Source: an uncultured Bacteroidales bacterium (GTDB taxonomy: Bacteria > Bacteroidota > Bacteroidia > Bacteroidales > WCHB1-69). Taken from it: a DNA stretch of 53,873 nucleotides. Made by a program: the position numbers and the translations under genes. The notes below the pieces were generated by a model. That model did not search any database. It had not been told where the DNA came from and saw only the letters and a list, made by a program, of their open reading frames with translations. The stretch covers positions 23,487 through 77,359 of the forward strand of contig ONQE01000006.1 of assembly GCA_900319925.1 (NCBI GenBank), in the 5' to 3' direction. Of the stretch, positions 34,815 through 42,805 are shown in pieces. Every line of letters begins with the position of its first letter. Position 1 is the first letter of the stretch.

Positions 34815-36497
34815 ATGAAGAAACAAATTTTAATCGTTTTAAGCGTAGTAACTGGCTTGTTAGCAGCCTGTTCGACAGCAAATTTCGCCTATTACGATGA
34901 CATATACACGTCTACGGGCGAAAAAGCGGCGCCCCGTGCCGCGCAATCTTCCGCCGCGACTGCCCAAAACGCCCCCGCGGTGGAGGCCGACTCCATCATT
35001 TATGAGACGGACGAAAACGGTAACCTGCTGCGCACGCTGACCTACTACCCGGGCAGCACGGAGCCGGTCATCACCAACTACACGGAAACGGGCGAAGTCA
35101 TTGAATCCGCTCCCGTGGCAGGCTCCTCCGTCACCTATGATCCAGACGATTACTACGACTACGCCTACGCCTCGCGTATCCGCCGGTTCCATACGGACGT
35201 GTACGTAGGCTGGGGCTACTATGACCCCTTCTTCACCAACATGTACTGGTACGATTACTATCCAGCAAGCTTTGGCTTAAGCATTTACATGGGTTACAAC
35301 TGGTGGTGGCCGGGCTACTACTACCGCCCCTACTACTACTCTCCCTACTGGTATGACTACGGCTGGCGCTACGGATGGGGTTGGTACGGTCCCTACTATG
35401 GATGCTGTGATCCCTATTATCACCACCATCATCCCGGTTGCGAGCCCATCGACTACTACCACAACCACCACGACCCGAACCACAGCTATTACTATGGCCA
35501 TCGCAACAACGTCGGACCCTCGGTGGGCAACGGCGACCGCGGCGACCTTCCCGAAGGCAGGGGCAACGGAGTCGGCCACGGCAACGGCGAGACCAACAAC
35601 CACTACTCGGTGACCTCCTCGCCGGTGGCCTTCAACCAACGCTACGAGGCCATCGCCGGCGCCACTACGGGCGGCGGAGGCTCCTACGGCGGCGGCAACA
35701 GCGGCGGCAATGTCAACCCCACCAACAACGGTGACAGCAGAAAGAACGTGACCAGCGCACGCAAGGAAGTCACTTCCCCCAGTAATCTGAGACCCGCCGA
35801 GGTCAACCCGCAACCCACCAACAACGGTGGAACCAACAAGCCCCTCAACGGCCAAGCTGCCAGCAAACCGGCCACGTCCACGGTGACTTCCCCCAGAACA
35901 GACATCACCCCCTCTACGCCGGCCACTGGCAAAACGCCCACGACCCCGGCGACCACCCGTCCGACCACCACTCCCACCACCATCACCCGACCGACAACCT
36001 CTGCAACGGCCACGCCTCAATCTCCCAGAACGGTGACGCGCACCGTGGTGACCCCCTCCAACGTGACAACACGCCCAGCCGGCACTTCCGGAAGCCGTCC
36101 GACCACCACTCGTCCCTCTTCTTCAACAACGTATCCGTCAAGAACTTACAGCAACCCCTCCAGCTCATCGAGCACCAGCCGTCCGAGCAGCAACGGCTCC
36201 ACCTATAGCCGTCCATCATCCTCCAGCCCGTCGAGCAGCCGCCCGAGCAGCAACGGCTCCAGCTATAGCCGCCCGTCATCTTCCAGCTCTCCGAGCAGCA
36301 GCCGGTCCAGCTACAGCAGCCCGTCATCCAGCCGTTCCTCCTCGCCGAACAGCAGCCGTTCCAGCTCCTCCTCCAGCAGCCGCTCCAGCTTTAGCAGCGG
36401 TTCCCACAGCAGCGGTGGCTCCTTCGGCGGTGGCCGCAGCAGCGGCGGTGGCGGCGGTTCCCACAGCGGTGGCGGCCACAGCGGCGGCAGACGATAA
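34815..36497 (+). CDS. Low-complexity surface lipoprotein (aromatic, then Thr/Pro, then Ser-rich)
   Basis: The 560-residue precursor begins with a lipoprotein signal (lipobox LAAC, Cys19). A middle block near residues 115-225 is extremely rich in Tyr, Trp and Gly with a His cluster (DPYYHHHHPGC). Then come a Gly/Asn-rich linker, a Thr/Pro-rich stretch, and about 130 residues of Ser with Pro, Arg and Gly (PSSSSPSSSR-type repeats) ending in GGGGGSHSGGG-type sequence. It has no enzyme-like core. It may be a glycosylated stalk or envelope protein, since such Ser/Thr/Pro tracts are common targets of Bacteroidota O-glycosylation. I recognise no named family. The FadL-type gene follows after 54 nt. 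Confidence 0.75.
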   Translation: MKKQILIVLSVVTGLLAACSTANFAYYDDIYTSTGEKAAPRAAQSSAATAQNAPAVEADSIIYETDENGNLLRTLTYYPGSTEPVITNYTETGEVIESAPVAGSSVTYDPDDYYDYAYASRIRRFHTDVYVGWGYYDPFFTNMYWYDYYPASFGLSIYMGYNWWWPGYYYRPYYYSPYWYDYGWRYGWGWYGPYYGCCDPYYHHHHPGCEPIDYYHNHHDPNHSYYYGHRNNVGPSVGNGDRGDLPEGRGNGVGHGNGETNNHYSVTSSPVAFNQRYEAIAGATTGGGGSYGGGNSGGNVNPTNNGDSRKNVTSARKEVTSPSNLRPAEVNPQPTNNGGTNKPLNGQAASKPATSTVTSPRTDITPSTPATGKTPTTPATTRPTTTPTTITRPTTSATATPQSPRTVTRTVVTPSNVTTRPAGTSGSRPTTTRPSSSTTYPSRTYSNPSSSSSTSRPSSNGSTYSRPSSSSPSSSRPSSNGSSYSRPSSSSSPSSSRSSYSSPSSSRSSSPNSSRSSSSSSSRSSFSSGSHSSGGSFGGGRSSGGGGGSHSGGGHSGGRR

Positions 36498-36551
36498 CCC
36501 CAATATCCAACGTCTAACGGTCAAAACTCACCCAATAGAAAAATAACCAAA

Positions 36552-37925
36552 ATGAAAAAAATAGCAACATTCATCATCGTGATCATGGGTCTTTTCGGAC
36601 TCGCCAGCGCACAAGGTGACTACGAAGCACTCACCTTCTCGCAGTTCGACTACTGGGGCACGGCGCGTTTCGTGGGTGCCGGCGGCGCCTTCGGTGCCAC
36701 GGGCGGCGACTTCTCCGCGCTCAGCACCAACCCCGCCGCCATCGGCCTCTTCAAACGCTATGAGACGTCAGTCACCCCCATGCAGCTCAACTTCGGCTAC
36801 ACCGACACCTGGTACAACGGCGACAAGAGCTCCGCACAGAAGTTCAAATACACCGTCCCGCAAGCCGGCGTCGTGTTAGCCCGCGACATCCGTCTCGACA
36901 ACGGGTGGAAGAAATGGCAGTTCGGTTTCGGCTACAACCGCATCACGGACTTCAACCAGACCTTCCGCGCCAACACGCAGATCAACAAGAACATCCGCAT
37001 CGACCACCTGGCGCTGCAGGTCTCCGTGATGGAGATGAACGTGGAGCGCGAGGCCATCACCTCCAAGACCTGGTACATGGTGGGCAGCAAGCTGACCGCC
37101 ACCGCCGAGACCGCCGGCAACTACGGCGACAAACTCTTCATCGGCGCCACCCTCGGATTCCCGTTCCTCGACTTCAAAGAAAACGTCACCTACAAGGAAA
37201 GCCCCGCCGACTTCGACGACCTCTACGGCATCAACAGCTACACACTCTACTCCACCCAGCGGAACTCCGGAACAGGTGTCAACTTCAAAATCGGCGCCAT
37301 CTACCAACCCGCTGACTTCGTGCGCATTGGCGCCTCCTTCCACACGCCGACCTACTATTGGACCGTCAAGGATTACTTCTATCGCGAACTGGTCACCAAG
37401 TTTGCCTATCCGCTCGACAACGGCGCCACGCAACTGGACTACACCTATGAAAACGCGAACTCCTTCTCGCTGACCACCCCGCTGAAATTCAACGTGGACG
37501 CTTCCTTCCTCATCGCCAAGCGCGCCTTCATCGCCGCCGAATACGAATATCAGGATTACGGAATGGCCAAGCTCTACGCCGACAACTACGATTATATTGT
37601 GGAGAATCAAACAGTTAAAGCCAAATACGGCGCTTCCCACACCGTGCGCGTGGGCGCCGAGGTCAACGTCACGCAAGGGTTCGCCCTCCGCGCCGGCTAC
37701 CGCCTGAAGACCTCCCCCTACAAGCTGACCGAAGCCCCCTACAACAACACCGCCCACTTCATCTCCGCCGGTCTGGGCTTCCGCGGCAAAGTCATGTTCT
37801 TCGACCTCGCCTACGTGCTGCGTATGTGCAAAGACTCCTACTGGCTCTACGACTCCTTCGGCACCCCCTGCAACATCGCCTCCAAGACCCACAGCGTAGT
37901 CGCCACCATCGGCTGCAAGTTCTAA
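36552..37925 (+). CDS. OmpP1/FadL-family outer-membrane transport protein
   Basis: The 457-residue protein has a Sec signal (MKKIATFIIVIMGLFGLASAQ). Just after it is the segment GTARFVGAGGAFGATGGDFSALSTNPAAIGLFKR, which matches the hatch region of FadL/TodX-type porins for hydrophobic compounds. The rest is alternating beta-strand sequence with many aromatic residues, ending in Phe (IGCKF), as expected for an outer-membrane barrel. Its stop codon is the first TAA of heptamer array E. It may share a transcript with the upstream lipoprotein and downstream secreted protein. Substrate unknown. Confidence 0.9.
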   Translation: MKKIATFIIVIMGLFGLASAQGDYEALTFSQFDYWGTARFVGAGGAFGATGGDFSALSTNPAAIGLFKRYETSVTPMQLNFGYTDTWYNGDKSSAQKFKYTVPQAGVVLARDIRLDNGWKKWQFGFGYNRITDFNQTFRANTQINKNIRIDHLALQVSVMEMNVEREAITSKTWYMVGSKLTATAETAGNYGDKLFIGATLGFPFLDFKENVTYKESPADFDDLYGINSYTLYSTQRNSGTGVNFKIGAIYQPADFVRIGASFHTPTYYWTVKDYFYRELVTKFAYPLDNGATQLDYTYENANSFSLTTPLKFNVDASFLIAKRAFIAAEYEYQDYGMAKLYADNYDYIVENQTVKAKYGASHTVRVGAEVNVTQGFALRAGYRLKTSPYKLTEAPYNNTAHFISAGLGFRGKVMFFDLAYVLRMCKDSYWLYDSFGTPCNIASKTHSVVATIGCKF

Positions 37926-37984
37926 CCCATAACCCATAACCCATAACCCTTAAACCTTAAACCTTAACCCTTAAACCTTAACCC
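37922..37984. repeat. Heptamer array E (ATAACCC to TTAAACC, 9 units)
   Basis: Nine in-phase units: CTAACCC, ATAACCC three times, TTAAACC twice, TTAACCC, TTAAACC, TTAACCC. The first unit supplies the porin stop codon (TAA 37923-37925). The array ends 4 nt before the TTG start of the next gene, so it fills nearly the whole gap. Confidence 0.9.
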
Positions 37985-37988
37985 AACC

Positions 37989-38777
37989 TTGAAACACACC
38001 CTCATCATCATAACTTTTATCGTCGCCCTGGGCTGCGCCAACGCCCAGGAGCGACTTTTTTATGACACCCCCTGCGACGGCGTCACCACCGATATCCAGG
38101 GGAATCTCTTCCTTTTCCATGACGACAACCTGGAACGGATAGCGGCCGACGGCACGAAACAGCTCAGCTATGGGGAGCCCACCTTCGGCAACATCGCGCA
38201 AGTGGACGCAAACATCGCCTCCAAACTCCTCGTCTATTACCGGGAAAACGGCACCATCATCTTGCTCAACAACGAGTTAGCACCCATCGGAAACCCGCTG
38301 AACCTGTTCGACAAATCGCTGATGACCGTCACCCTGGCAGCCATGGGCAACCCCAACACCATCGTGCTGTACGACGAAGCCAACCAGGAACTAATCCTCA
38401 CCGACCTCAGCCTCAACATCTCCTCCCGCTCGCACATCACCTTCCCCGGCGAGTTCCATCCCACGGACATGCAGGTCGTGCCCGAGCATCTCATCGCACT
38501 GCTGGACGAGCACCACGGCATCTGCCTCTTCGACTTCTTCGGCACCTTCGTGCGCGAGATTCCGATATCTGGAATCACGTCCATGCAACTGCTGAAAGAT
38601 CAGATTATCTACCTGAAAGACAAAACATTATACCAGTACACCCTACCCACCGAAAACACGCCCTTGGACCTCCGGCCTCTGGATATAAAAATGCCGGACA
38701 TGAAAACATTCCATATCCGGCATCACTTCCTATATTATATCGACAACCAGGACGTTGCCTGGAAAATCCAGTTATAG
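37989..38777 (+). CDS. Secreted propeller-like protein of unknown function
   Basis: The 262-residue protein starts at a TTG codon and has a signal peptide (HTLIIITFIVALGCANA-Q). The mature part shows repeated short beta units (DDNLERIAADGTKQ, YRENGTIILLNNE, LYDEANQELILTDLS, HHGICLFDFFGTFV, LKDKTLYQYTL), consistent with a small beta-propeller of NHL/WD type. I do not recognise the family. It follows the porin after heptamer array E and converges on the DUF308 gene with only 5 nt between stops. A periplasmic partner of the porin is a guess. Confidence 0.7.
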   Translation: MKHTLIIITFIVALGCANAQERLFYDTPCDGVTTDIQGNLFLFHDDNLERIAADGTKQLSYGEPTFGNIAQVDANIASKLLVYYRENGTIILLNNELAPIGNPLNLFDKSLMTVTLAAMGNPNTIVLYDEANQELILTDLSLNISSRSHITFPGEFHPTDMQVVPEHLIALLDEHHGICLFDFFGTFVREIPISGITSMQLLKDQIIYLKDKTLYQYTLPTENTPLDLRPLDIKMPDMKTFHIRHHFLYYIDNQDVAWKIQL

Positions 38778-38782
38778 CCAAA

Positions 38783-39358
38783 CTATTCGTGGATGGCTTC
38801 CTTAACCTGGTTCCGAAACTCATTCACGTTGCGCTCAAACTTGTTGACTCCGAAAAGGGCCACCAAATAGGCCACTCCGCTGAGGAGAATACCAATACCG
38901 ATAAGAACGGAGAGGGTTTCACCGGCAACCTTCGGATAGACAAAACCCAAAATGCCAAGCGCGGCGGCAACAATGCCGAGAAGGCAGATGCACCACCAGT
39001 TGCCGAAACCGAACTTCTTGAAATCGAACGACTCGATAAACAGCGTGACACCTTCCACCATCACCCAAAACGCAAACACAAACGGCAAAGAGACCGCCAC
39101 GGCAGGAGTGGAGGCAAGAAAGAATATACCAAGAAAAATCTGCAACAAGGACGAAAGCATACGAGTGCCACTGTTCGGAAGAAACATCTGCGTCCTGAAC
39201 GTGAAAATCAAGGTAAACAGGCCGGAAATCAGAATGATACAGCCTAACAGCCAAGCACTTGCAAACAACGTTTCCATCGGCTTGCACAAACAAACCACGC
39301 CCAGCACAATGAGCGCCACGCCGGCAACCGCTAACCAAATCTTTGTACTTTTCTTCAT
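38783..39358 (-). CDS. DUF308/HdeD-family membrane protein
   Basis: The 191-residue protein has six hydrophobic segments in three pairs with the repeated pattern G(I/V)xxLxLGI(L/F), the usual layout of DUF308 (HdeD) proteins. HdeD is linked to acid resistance in Escherichia coli; the biochemical role of the family is unknown. The C-terminal tail is charged and cytoplasmic (VNKFERNVNEFRNQVKEAIHE). It follows the carboxynorspermidine dehydrogenase-like gene by 33 nt and is probably its operon partner. Confidence 0.8.
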   Translation of the reverse strand: MKKSTKIWLAVAGVALIVLGVVCLCKPMETLFASAWLLGCIILISGLFTLIFTFRTQMFLPNSGTRMLSSLLQIFLGIFFLASTPAVAVSLPFVFAFWVMVEGVTLFIESFDFKKFGFGNWWCICLLGIVAAALGILGFVYPKVAGETLSVLIGIGILLSGVAYLVALFGVNKFERNVNEFRNQVKEAIHE

Positions 39359-39391
39359 AATTGTAAACTTTTAAATGAACAACATTGGCAT

Positions 39392-40597
39392 TTATTCGTG
39401 CTTATAGACCGGCAGCGGCTGGTCGATCTGCTCGTTCCAAGGCAGGCCGTAACCACCGATCTCTTTCATGAACGGATCGGGATCGAACTGCTCGACGTTG
39501 AAGACGCCCTTGCCCTGCCACGTGCCGGTAAGGATCATCTTCGCACCCAGCATCGCGGGGACACCCGTCGTGTAGGATACTGCCTGAGCCCCGACCTCTT
39601 TGTAGCAGGCGGCGTGGTCGCAGTTGTTCCACACATAGTAGGTGCGCTCCTTGCCGTCTTTCACGCCCTTGATCTGGCAGCCGATGGAGGTCTGGCCGTG
39701 GTAGCCCTCGCCGAGCGACGACGGCTCCGGCAGCACCGCCTTCAGGAACTGCAACGGCACAATCTCCATGCCTTTGTAGTTGATGGGTTTGATGCTGGTC
39801 ATGCCGACTTCCTGCAGAACGTTCAGCACGGTGAGGTATTTCTGCCCGAAGGTCATCCAGAAACGGGCACGCTTGATGGTCGGATAGCTCTTCACGAGAG
39901 ACTCAAGCTCCTCATGGTAAAGCAGATACGATTCACGGTCGCCAATATTGGGATATTCCACCGGACGATGAATCGACATCGGGTCTATCTCTATCCACTG
40001 ACCGTTTTCCCAATACTTGCCACGCTGCGTAATCTCCCGGATGTTGATTTCGGGGTTGAAGTTGGTGGCGAACGCCTTGCCGTGGTCGCCGGCGTTGCAA
40101 TCGACGATGTCGAGATAGTGCATCTCGTCGAAGTAGTGTTTGGCGGCATACGCGGTGTAGATGCTGGTCATGCCGGGGTCGAAACCGCAGCCGAGGAGGG
40201 CCATAATGCCGGCCTCCTTGAAACGATCGTGGTAAGCCCACTGCCAGCTGTACTCGAACTTCGCCTTGTCGCGGGGCTCGTAGTTGGCGGTGTCCATGTA
40301 GTTGGTCTTCGTGGCGAGGCAGGCATCCATCAAGGGCAGATCCTGATACGGCAGCGCCACATTGATCAGCAAATCAGGCTTGTAACTTTCGAGCAGACGG
40401 ATGGTCTCCTCCACATTGTCGGCATCGACCTGAGCCGTCTGGATACGGTTGCCGCCAATCTGCGCAGCGATGGCGTCGCATTTTGCCTTCGTACGCGAGG
40501 CCAGCATGATTTCGGTGAATACTTCCGGTACGGAAGCGCATTTGTGAGCCACGACGGAACCTACGCCGCCCGCTCCAATGATGAGAACTCTTGCCAT
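39392..40597 (-). CDS. Carboxynorspermidine/carboxyspermidine dehydrogenase-like saccharopine reductase
   Basis: The 401-residue protein has an N-terminal Rossmann NAD(P)H site (IIGAGGVGSVV; GxGxxG at residues 8-13) and the saccharopine dehydrogenase-like C-terminal domain. Segments such as GCGFDPGMTSIYTAYA and DCNAGDHGKAFATNFNPE match the carboxynorspermidine dehydrogenase branch. That branch condenses aspartate semialdehyde with putrescine or diaminopropane in the alternative spermidine pathway common in gut Bacteroidota. The decarboxylase partner (NspC) is not in the window. The promoter is at 40636. Alternatively it could be a lysine-pathway enzyme, which I consider less likely. Confidence 0.85.
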   Translation of the reverse strand: MARVLIIGAGGVGSVVAHKCASVPEVFTEIMLASRTKAKCDAIAAQIGGNRIQTAQVDADNVEETIRLLESYKPDLLINVALPYQDLPLMDACLATKTNYMDTANYEPRDKAKFEYSWQWAYHDRFKEAGIMALLGCGFDPGMTSIYTAYAAKHYFDEMHYLDIVDCNAGDHGKAFATNFNPEINIREITQRGKYWENGQWIEIDPMSIHRPVEYPNIGDRESYLLYHEELESLVKSYPTIKRARFWMTFGQKYLTVLNVLQEVGMTSIKPINYKGMEIVPLQFLKAVLPEPSSLGEGYHGQTSIGCQIKGVKDGKERTYYVWNNCDHAACYKEVGAQAVSYTTGVPAMLGAKMILTGTWQGKGVFNVEQFDPDPFMKEIGGYGLPWNEQIDQPLPVYKHE

Positions 40598-40635
40598 TTC
40601 TTTATACTTTTGATGATTGATTCAGTTTGAAAGCG

Positions 40636-40643
40636 CAAAGATA
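40636..40643 (-). promoter_or_regulatory. -7 element for the carboxynorspermidine dehydrogenase-like gene
   Basis: On the minus strand this reads TATCTTTG followed by CGC, a perfect TAnnTTTG match, about 39 nt upstream of the ATG at 40597. Heptamer array F lies immediately upstream, in the -33 region. Confidence 0.7.
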
Positions 40644-40652
40644 CATTTTTTA

Positions 40653-40694
40653 GTGACTTGTGAATTGTGACTTGTGAATTGGGATTTGGGATTC
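40653..40694. repeat. Heptamer array F (GTGACTT/GTGAATT, 6 units)
   Basis: GTGACTT, GTGAATT, GTGACTT, GTGAATT, GGGATTT, GGGATTC: six in-phase units between the -7 element at 40636 and the fucP end. The unit is shared with array D1 (GTGACTT). Confidence 0.85.
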
Positions 40695-40715
40695 GGGAGC
40701 GGTGAGGGGTGATTT

Positions 40716-40743
40716 GTAGGAACACGCCATAGCACGTTTCTAC
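40716..40743 (-). terminator. Hairpin at the fucP 3' end
   Basis: GTAGGAACACGC, loop CATA, GCACGTTTCTAC: 12-bp arms with one mismatch and two G-T pairs, overlapping the fucP stop codon. There is no strong T run. It resembles the palindrome at 30261 in sharing the GTAGARACG core. Confidence 0.55.
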
Positions 40744-42056
40744 AATGTCCGTTTGTAGGAACGGATGCCGTAGAGGGTCACCACCACGAAGCAGAGCAAC
40801 GGCAGCGCGTAGCTGACATTGACGGCGGGGTGGCCGAAAAGAGTGCCCTGGTCGATGATCAGGCCTTGCAACGGCGGCATCAGCGCACCGCCCACGATGG
40901 CCATCACCAAGAAAGCCGCGCCGAGGGAGGAATCCTGCAGGGAGACGTTCTCCAACGCGATGCCGTAGATGGTCGGGAACATCAGACTCATGAAGATGCT
41001 GATGCCCACCAAGCAGTACAATCCCGGCATCCCGACGATGAGCACCGCGCCCAACGCGCAAAGCCCGGCGCCTATACCGAAGATAGCCAACAGCTTACGA
41101 CCGTTCACGTACTTCATCAGGAACGTGGAGATAAACCGCCCGCACAGGAACAGAATCATCGCCACGATGTTGTAGTTCTGCGCTGTGGCTTTGTTAATTC
41201 CCAAGTTATCAGCATATTGGATAATGAACGTCCACGTCATGATTTGCGCGGCCACGTAGAAAACCTGCGTGAAGACCCCTTCGCGATAGACCTTGTTGTG
41301 CCAGAGGTTGGAGAGCGTCTGGCGGAGGCTGTTCTGCTTCTCGCCAGAGCCGGTGGTGTCCGGCATCTTCACCAACGCGATGACGATGAACATGACGAGC
41401 ACGATGAGTCCGATGACCACGTAAGGGTCGCGGATGACGGCCAGGTCATGGAGACGGATGGAGGCCTTCTCGGCTTCCGAGAGCGTGGGGAAGAGGATGT
41501 TGCCGGACGCGTCGCGTTGGTCGGAGAGCAGGTTGGGCAGCACGATGAGCGAGGCCACCGACATACCGCAGAGCGAGCCCATCGGGTTGAACGACTGCGC
41601 AAGGTTCAGCCGACGCGTGGCGTTCTCCTTGCGCCCGAGCGAGAGGATGAACGGACTCGCGGTGGTCTCCAGGAAGGCCAGACCGAAAGTGAGGATGTAG
41701 AGCGAGAGGCAGAAGTAGGAGAACTTCTGGTAGGCCGCCGCGGGGATGAAGAGGAAGGCGCCCACGGCGTAGAGGGCGAGACCGAGGAGGATGCCCTTCT
41801 TGTAGGAGAACTTCCGGATGAAGAGCGCCGCCGGGATGGCCATCGTGGCATAGCCGCCGTAGAAGGCGAACTGCACGAGGGAGGCCTTCGCCGCACTCAG
41901 CTCCATCACTGTCTGGAAGGCCGCCACCATCGGGTTGGTGATGTCGTTGGCGAACCCCCACAGCGCAAACAACGAGGTGATAAGGATGAACGGCAGGAGA
42001 TACTGCCGCTCCACAAGCTTCAAATTGTTGGCTTTCAAAGAATTGTTATCGCTCAT
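40740..42056 (-). CDS. fucP: L-fucose:H+ symporter-type MFS permease
   Basis: The start is taken at 42056 (MSDNNSLKANN) because a promoter lies inside the longer frame; this gives 438 residues and 12 membrane segments. The sequence matches FucP: FALWGFANDITNP carries the acidic residue equivalent to Asp46 and FLETTASPFILSLG the equivalent of Glu135 of the Escherichia coli transporter, both needed for proton-coupled fucose uptake. Close relatives move other 6-deoxy or aldose sugars, and rhaB nearby makes rhamnose possible. The gene is monocistronic, ending at the hairpin at 40716. Confidence 0.9.
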   Translation of the reverse strand: MSDNNSLKANNLKLVERQYLLPFILITSLFALWGFANDITNPMVAAFQTVMELSAAKASLVQFAFYGGYATMAIPAALFIRKFSYKKGILLGLALYAVGAFLFIPAAAYQKFSYFCLSLYILTFGLAFLETTASPFILSLGRKENATRRLNLAQSFNPMGSLCGMSVASLIVLPNLLSDQRDASGNILFPTLSEAEKASIRLHDLAVIRDPYVVIGLIVLVMFIVIALVKMPDTTGSGEKQNSLRQTLSNLWHNKVYREGVFTQVFYVAAQIMTWTFIIQYADNLGINKATAQNYNIVAMILFLCGRFISTFLMKYVNGRKLLAIFGIGAGLCALGAVLIVGMPGLYCLVGISIFMSLMFPTIYGIALENVSLQDSSLGAAFLVMAIVGGALMPPLQGLIIDQGTLFGHPAVNVSYALPLLCFVVVTLYGIRSYKRTL

Positions 42057-42087
42057 AAGGATAATTTGATTCGTGAACAAGAAACGG

Positions 42088-42095
42088 CAAAGGTA
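42088..42095 (-). promoter_or_regulatory. -7 element for fucP
   Basis: On the minus strand this reads TACCTTTG followed by CCG, matching TAnnTTTG, 32 nt upstream of the ATG at 42056. It excludes the longer frame opening at 42125. Confidence 0.65.
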
Positions 42096-42132
42096 CAAAA
42101 TAACCCCATACGCACGAATCGCCACTAACCAA

Positions 42133-42543
42133 TCACGCGCAAACTACCTTCGGGAGCAACTTCTCGCAGTGGTCGATGATGGCGTTTGCTCTTTCAAAGC
42201 CTGTTTCACAGACTTTTTTGTTTCTGTCCCCATCATAGCCCATCGTCAGGTGCATCAAGTCGTATCCGAGGTTTATAAAGCGCAACAGCCTCCCGTCACG
42301 CTTTTTAGCAGCCTCCCTGTACTTTTCGATTGACGGTCGGCCTTTGCCGACACGGACATGCAAAACTGCATCGAGGGCGATGAGGCAGCCTTTCCAAAGT
42401 GTGTCACCGGCCATCTTGATGTACTTGCTGTCCAAGTAGGACTTCGTTTCCGGGTCATATTTGGCTTTCTTAATGACATTCTCGGCGTTGGCCACGTATC
42501 GGCGGGCTTCCACGATAGGGTTGGGGTTCATTGTTTCTTCCAT
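42133..42543 (-). CDS. DUF5618-like small helical protein
   Basis: The 136-residue protein is all-helical and cytoplasmic. The N-terminal EARRYVANAENVIKKA, the middle SKYIKMAGDTLWKGCLIALDAVL and the C-terminal NLGYDLMHLTMGYDGDRNKK match my memory of DUF5618, a small Bacteroidota family without a known function that somewhat resembles HEPN-type helical bundles. It has its own promoter (42580). No toxin, antitoxin or nucleotidyltransferase partner lies next to it. Confidence 0.7.
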   Translation of the reverse strand: MEETMNPNPIVEARRYVANAENVIKKAKYDPETKSYLDSKYIKMAGDTLWKGCLIALDAVLHVRVGKGRPSIEKYREAAKKRDGRLLRFINLGYDLMHLTMGYDGDRNKKVCETGFERANAIIDHCEKLLPKVVCA

Positions 42544-42579
42544 TTTCTTTGGTTTTGGTAAACGATATATTTAACGCCG

Positions 42580-42587
42580 CAAAGATA
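42580..42587 (-). promoter_or_regulatory. -7 element for the DUF5618-like gene
   Basis: On the minus strand this reads TATCTTTG followed by CGG, 37 nt upstream of the start at 42543. A second -7-like word, TACTTTTG, lies at 42785-42792, further upstream. Confidence 0.65.
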
Positions 42588-42805
42588 CACTTTTTCCTAT
42601 CCACGTCGCCATCTTGTTAATCTTTTTTTGAAAGTTGCTTTTTTGACAATTAACTGATTGTTTTTGGCAAGAAACGACATATAAATCGCATCTACAGCGA
42701 ATACGCATTGGTTGTTATTATCACCCTCGCTCGTTGCGGTCGGTATCTCACATCACAAAAAGGACATGAAAATAAAAAAAGTTACAAAAGTACGAAACTA
42801 TAAAT

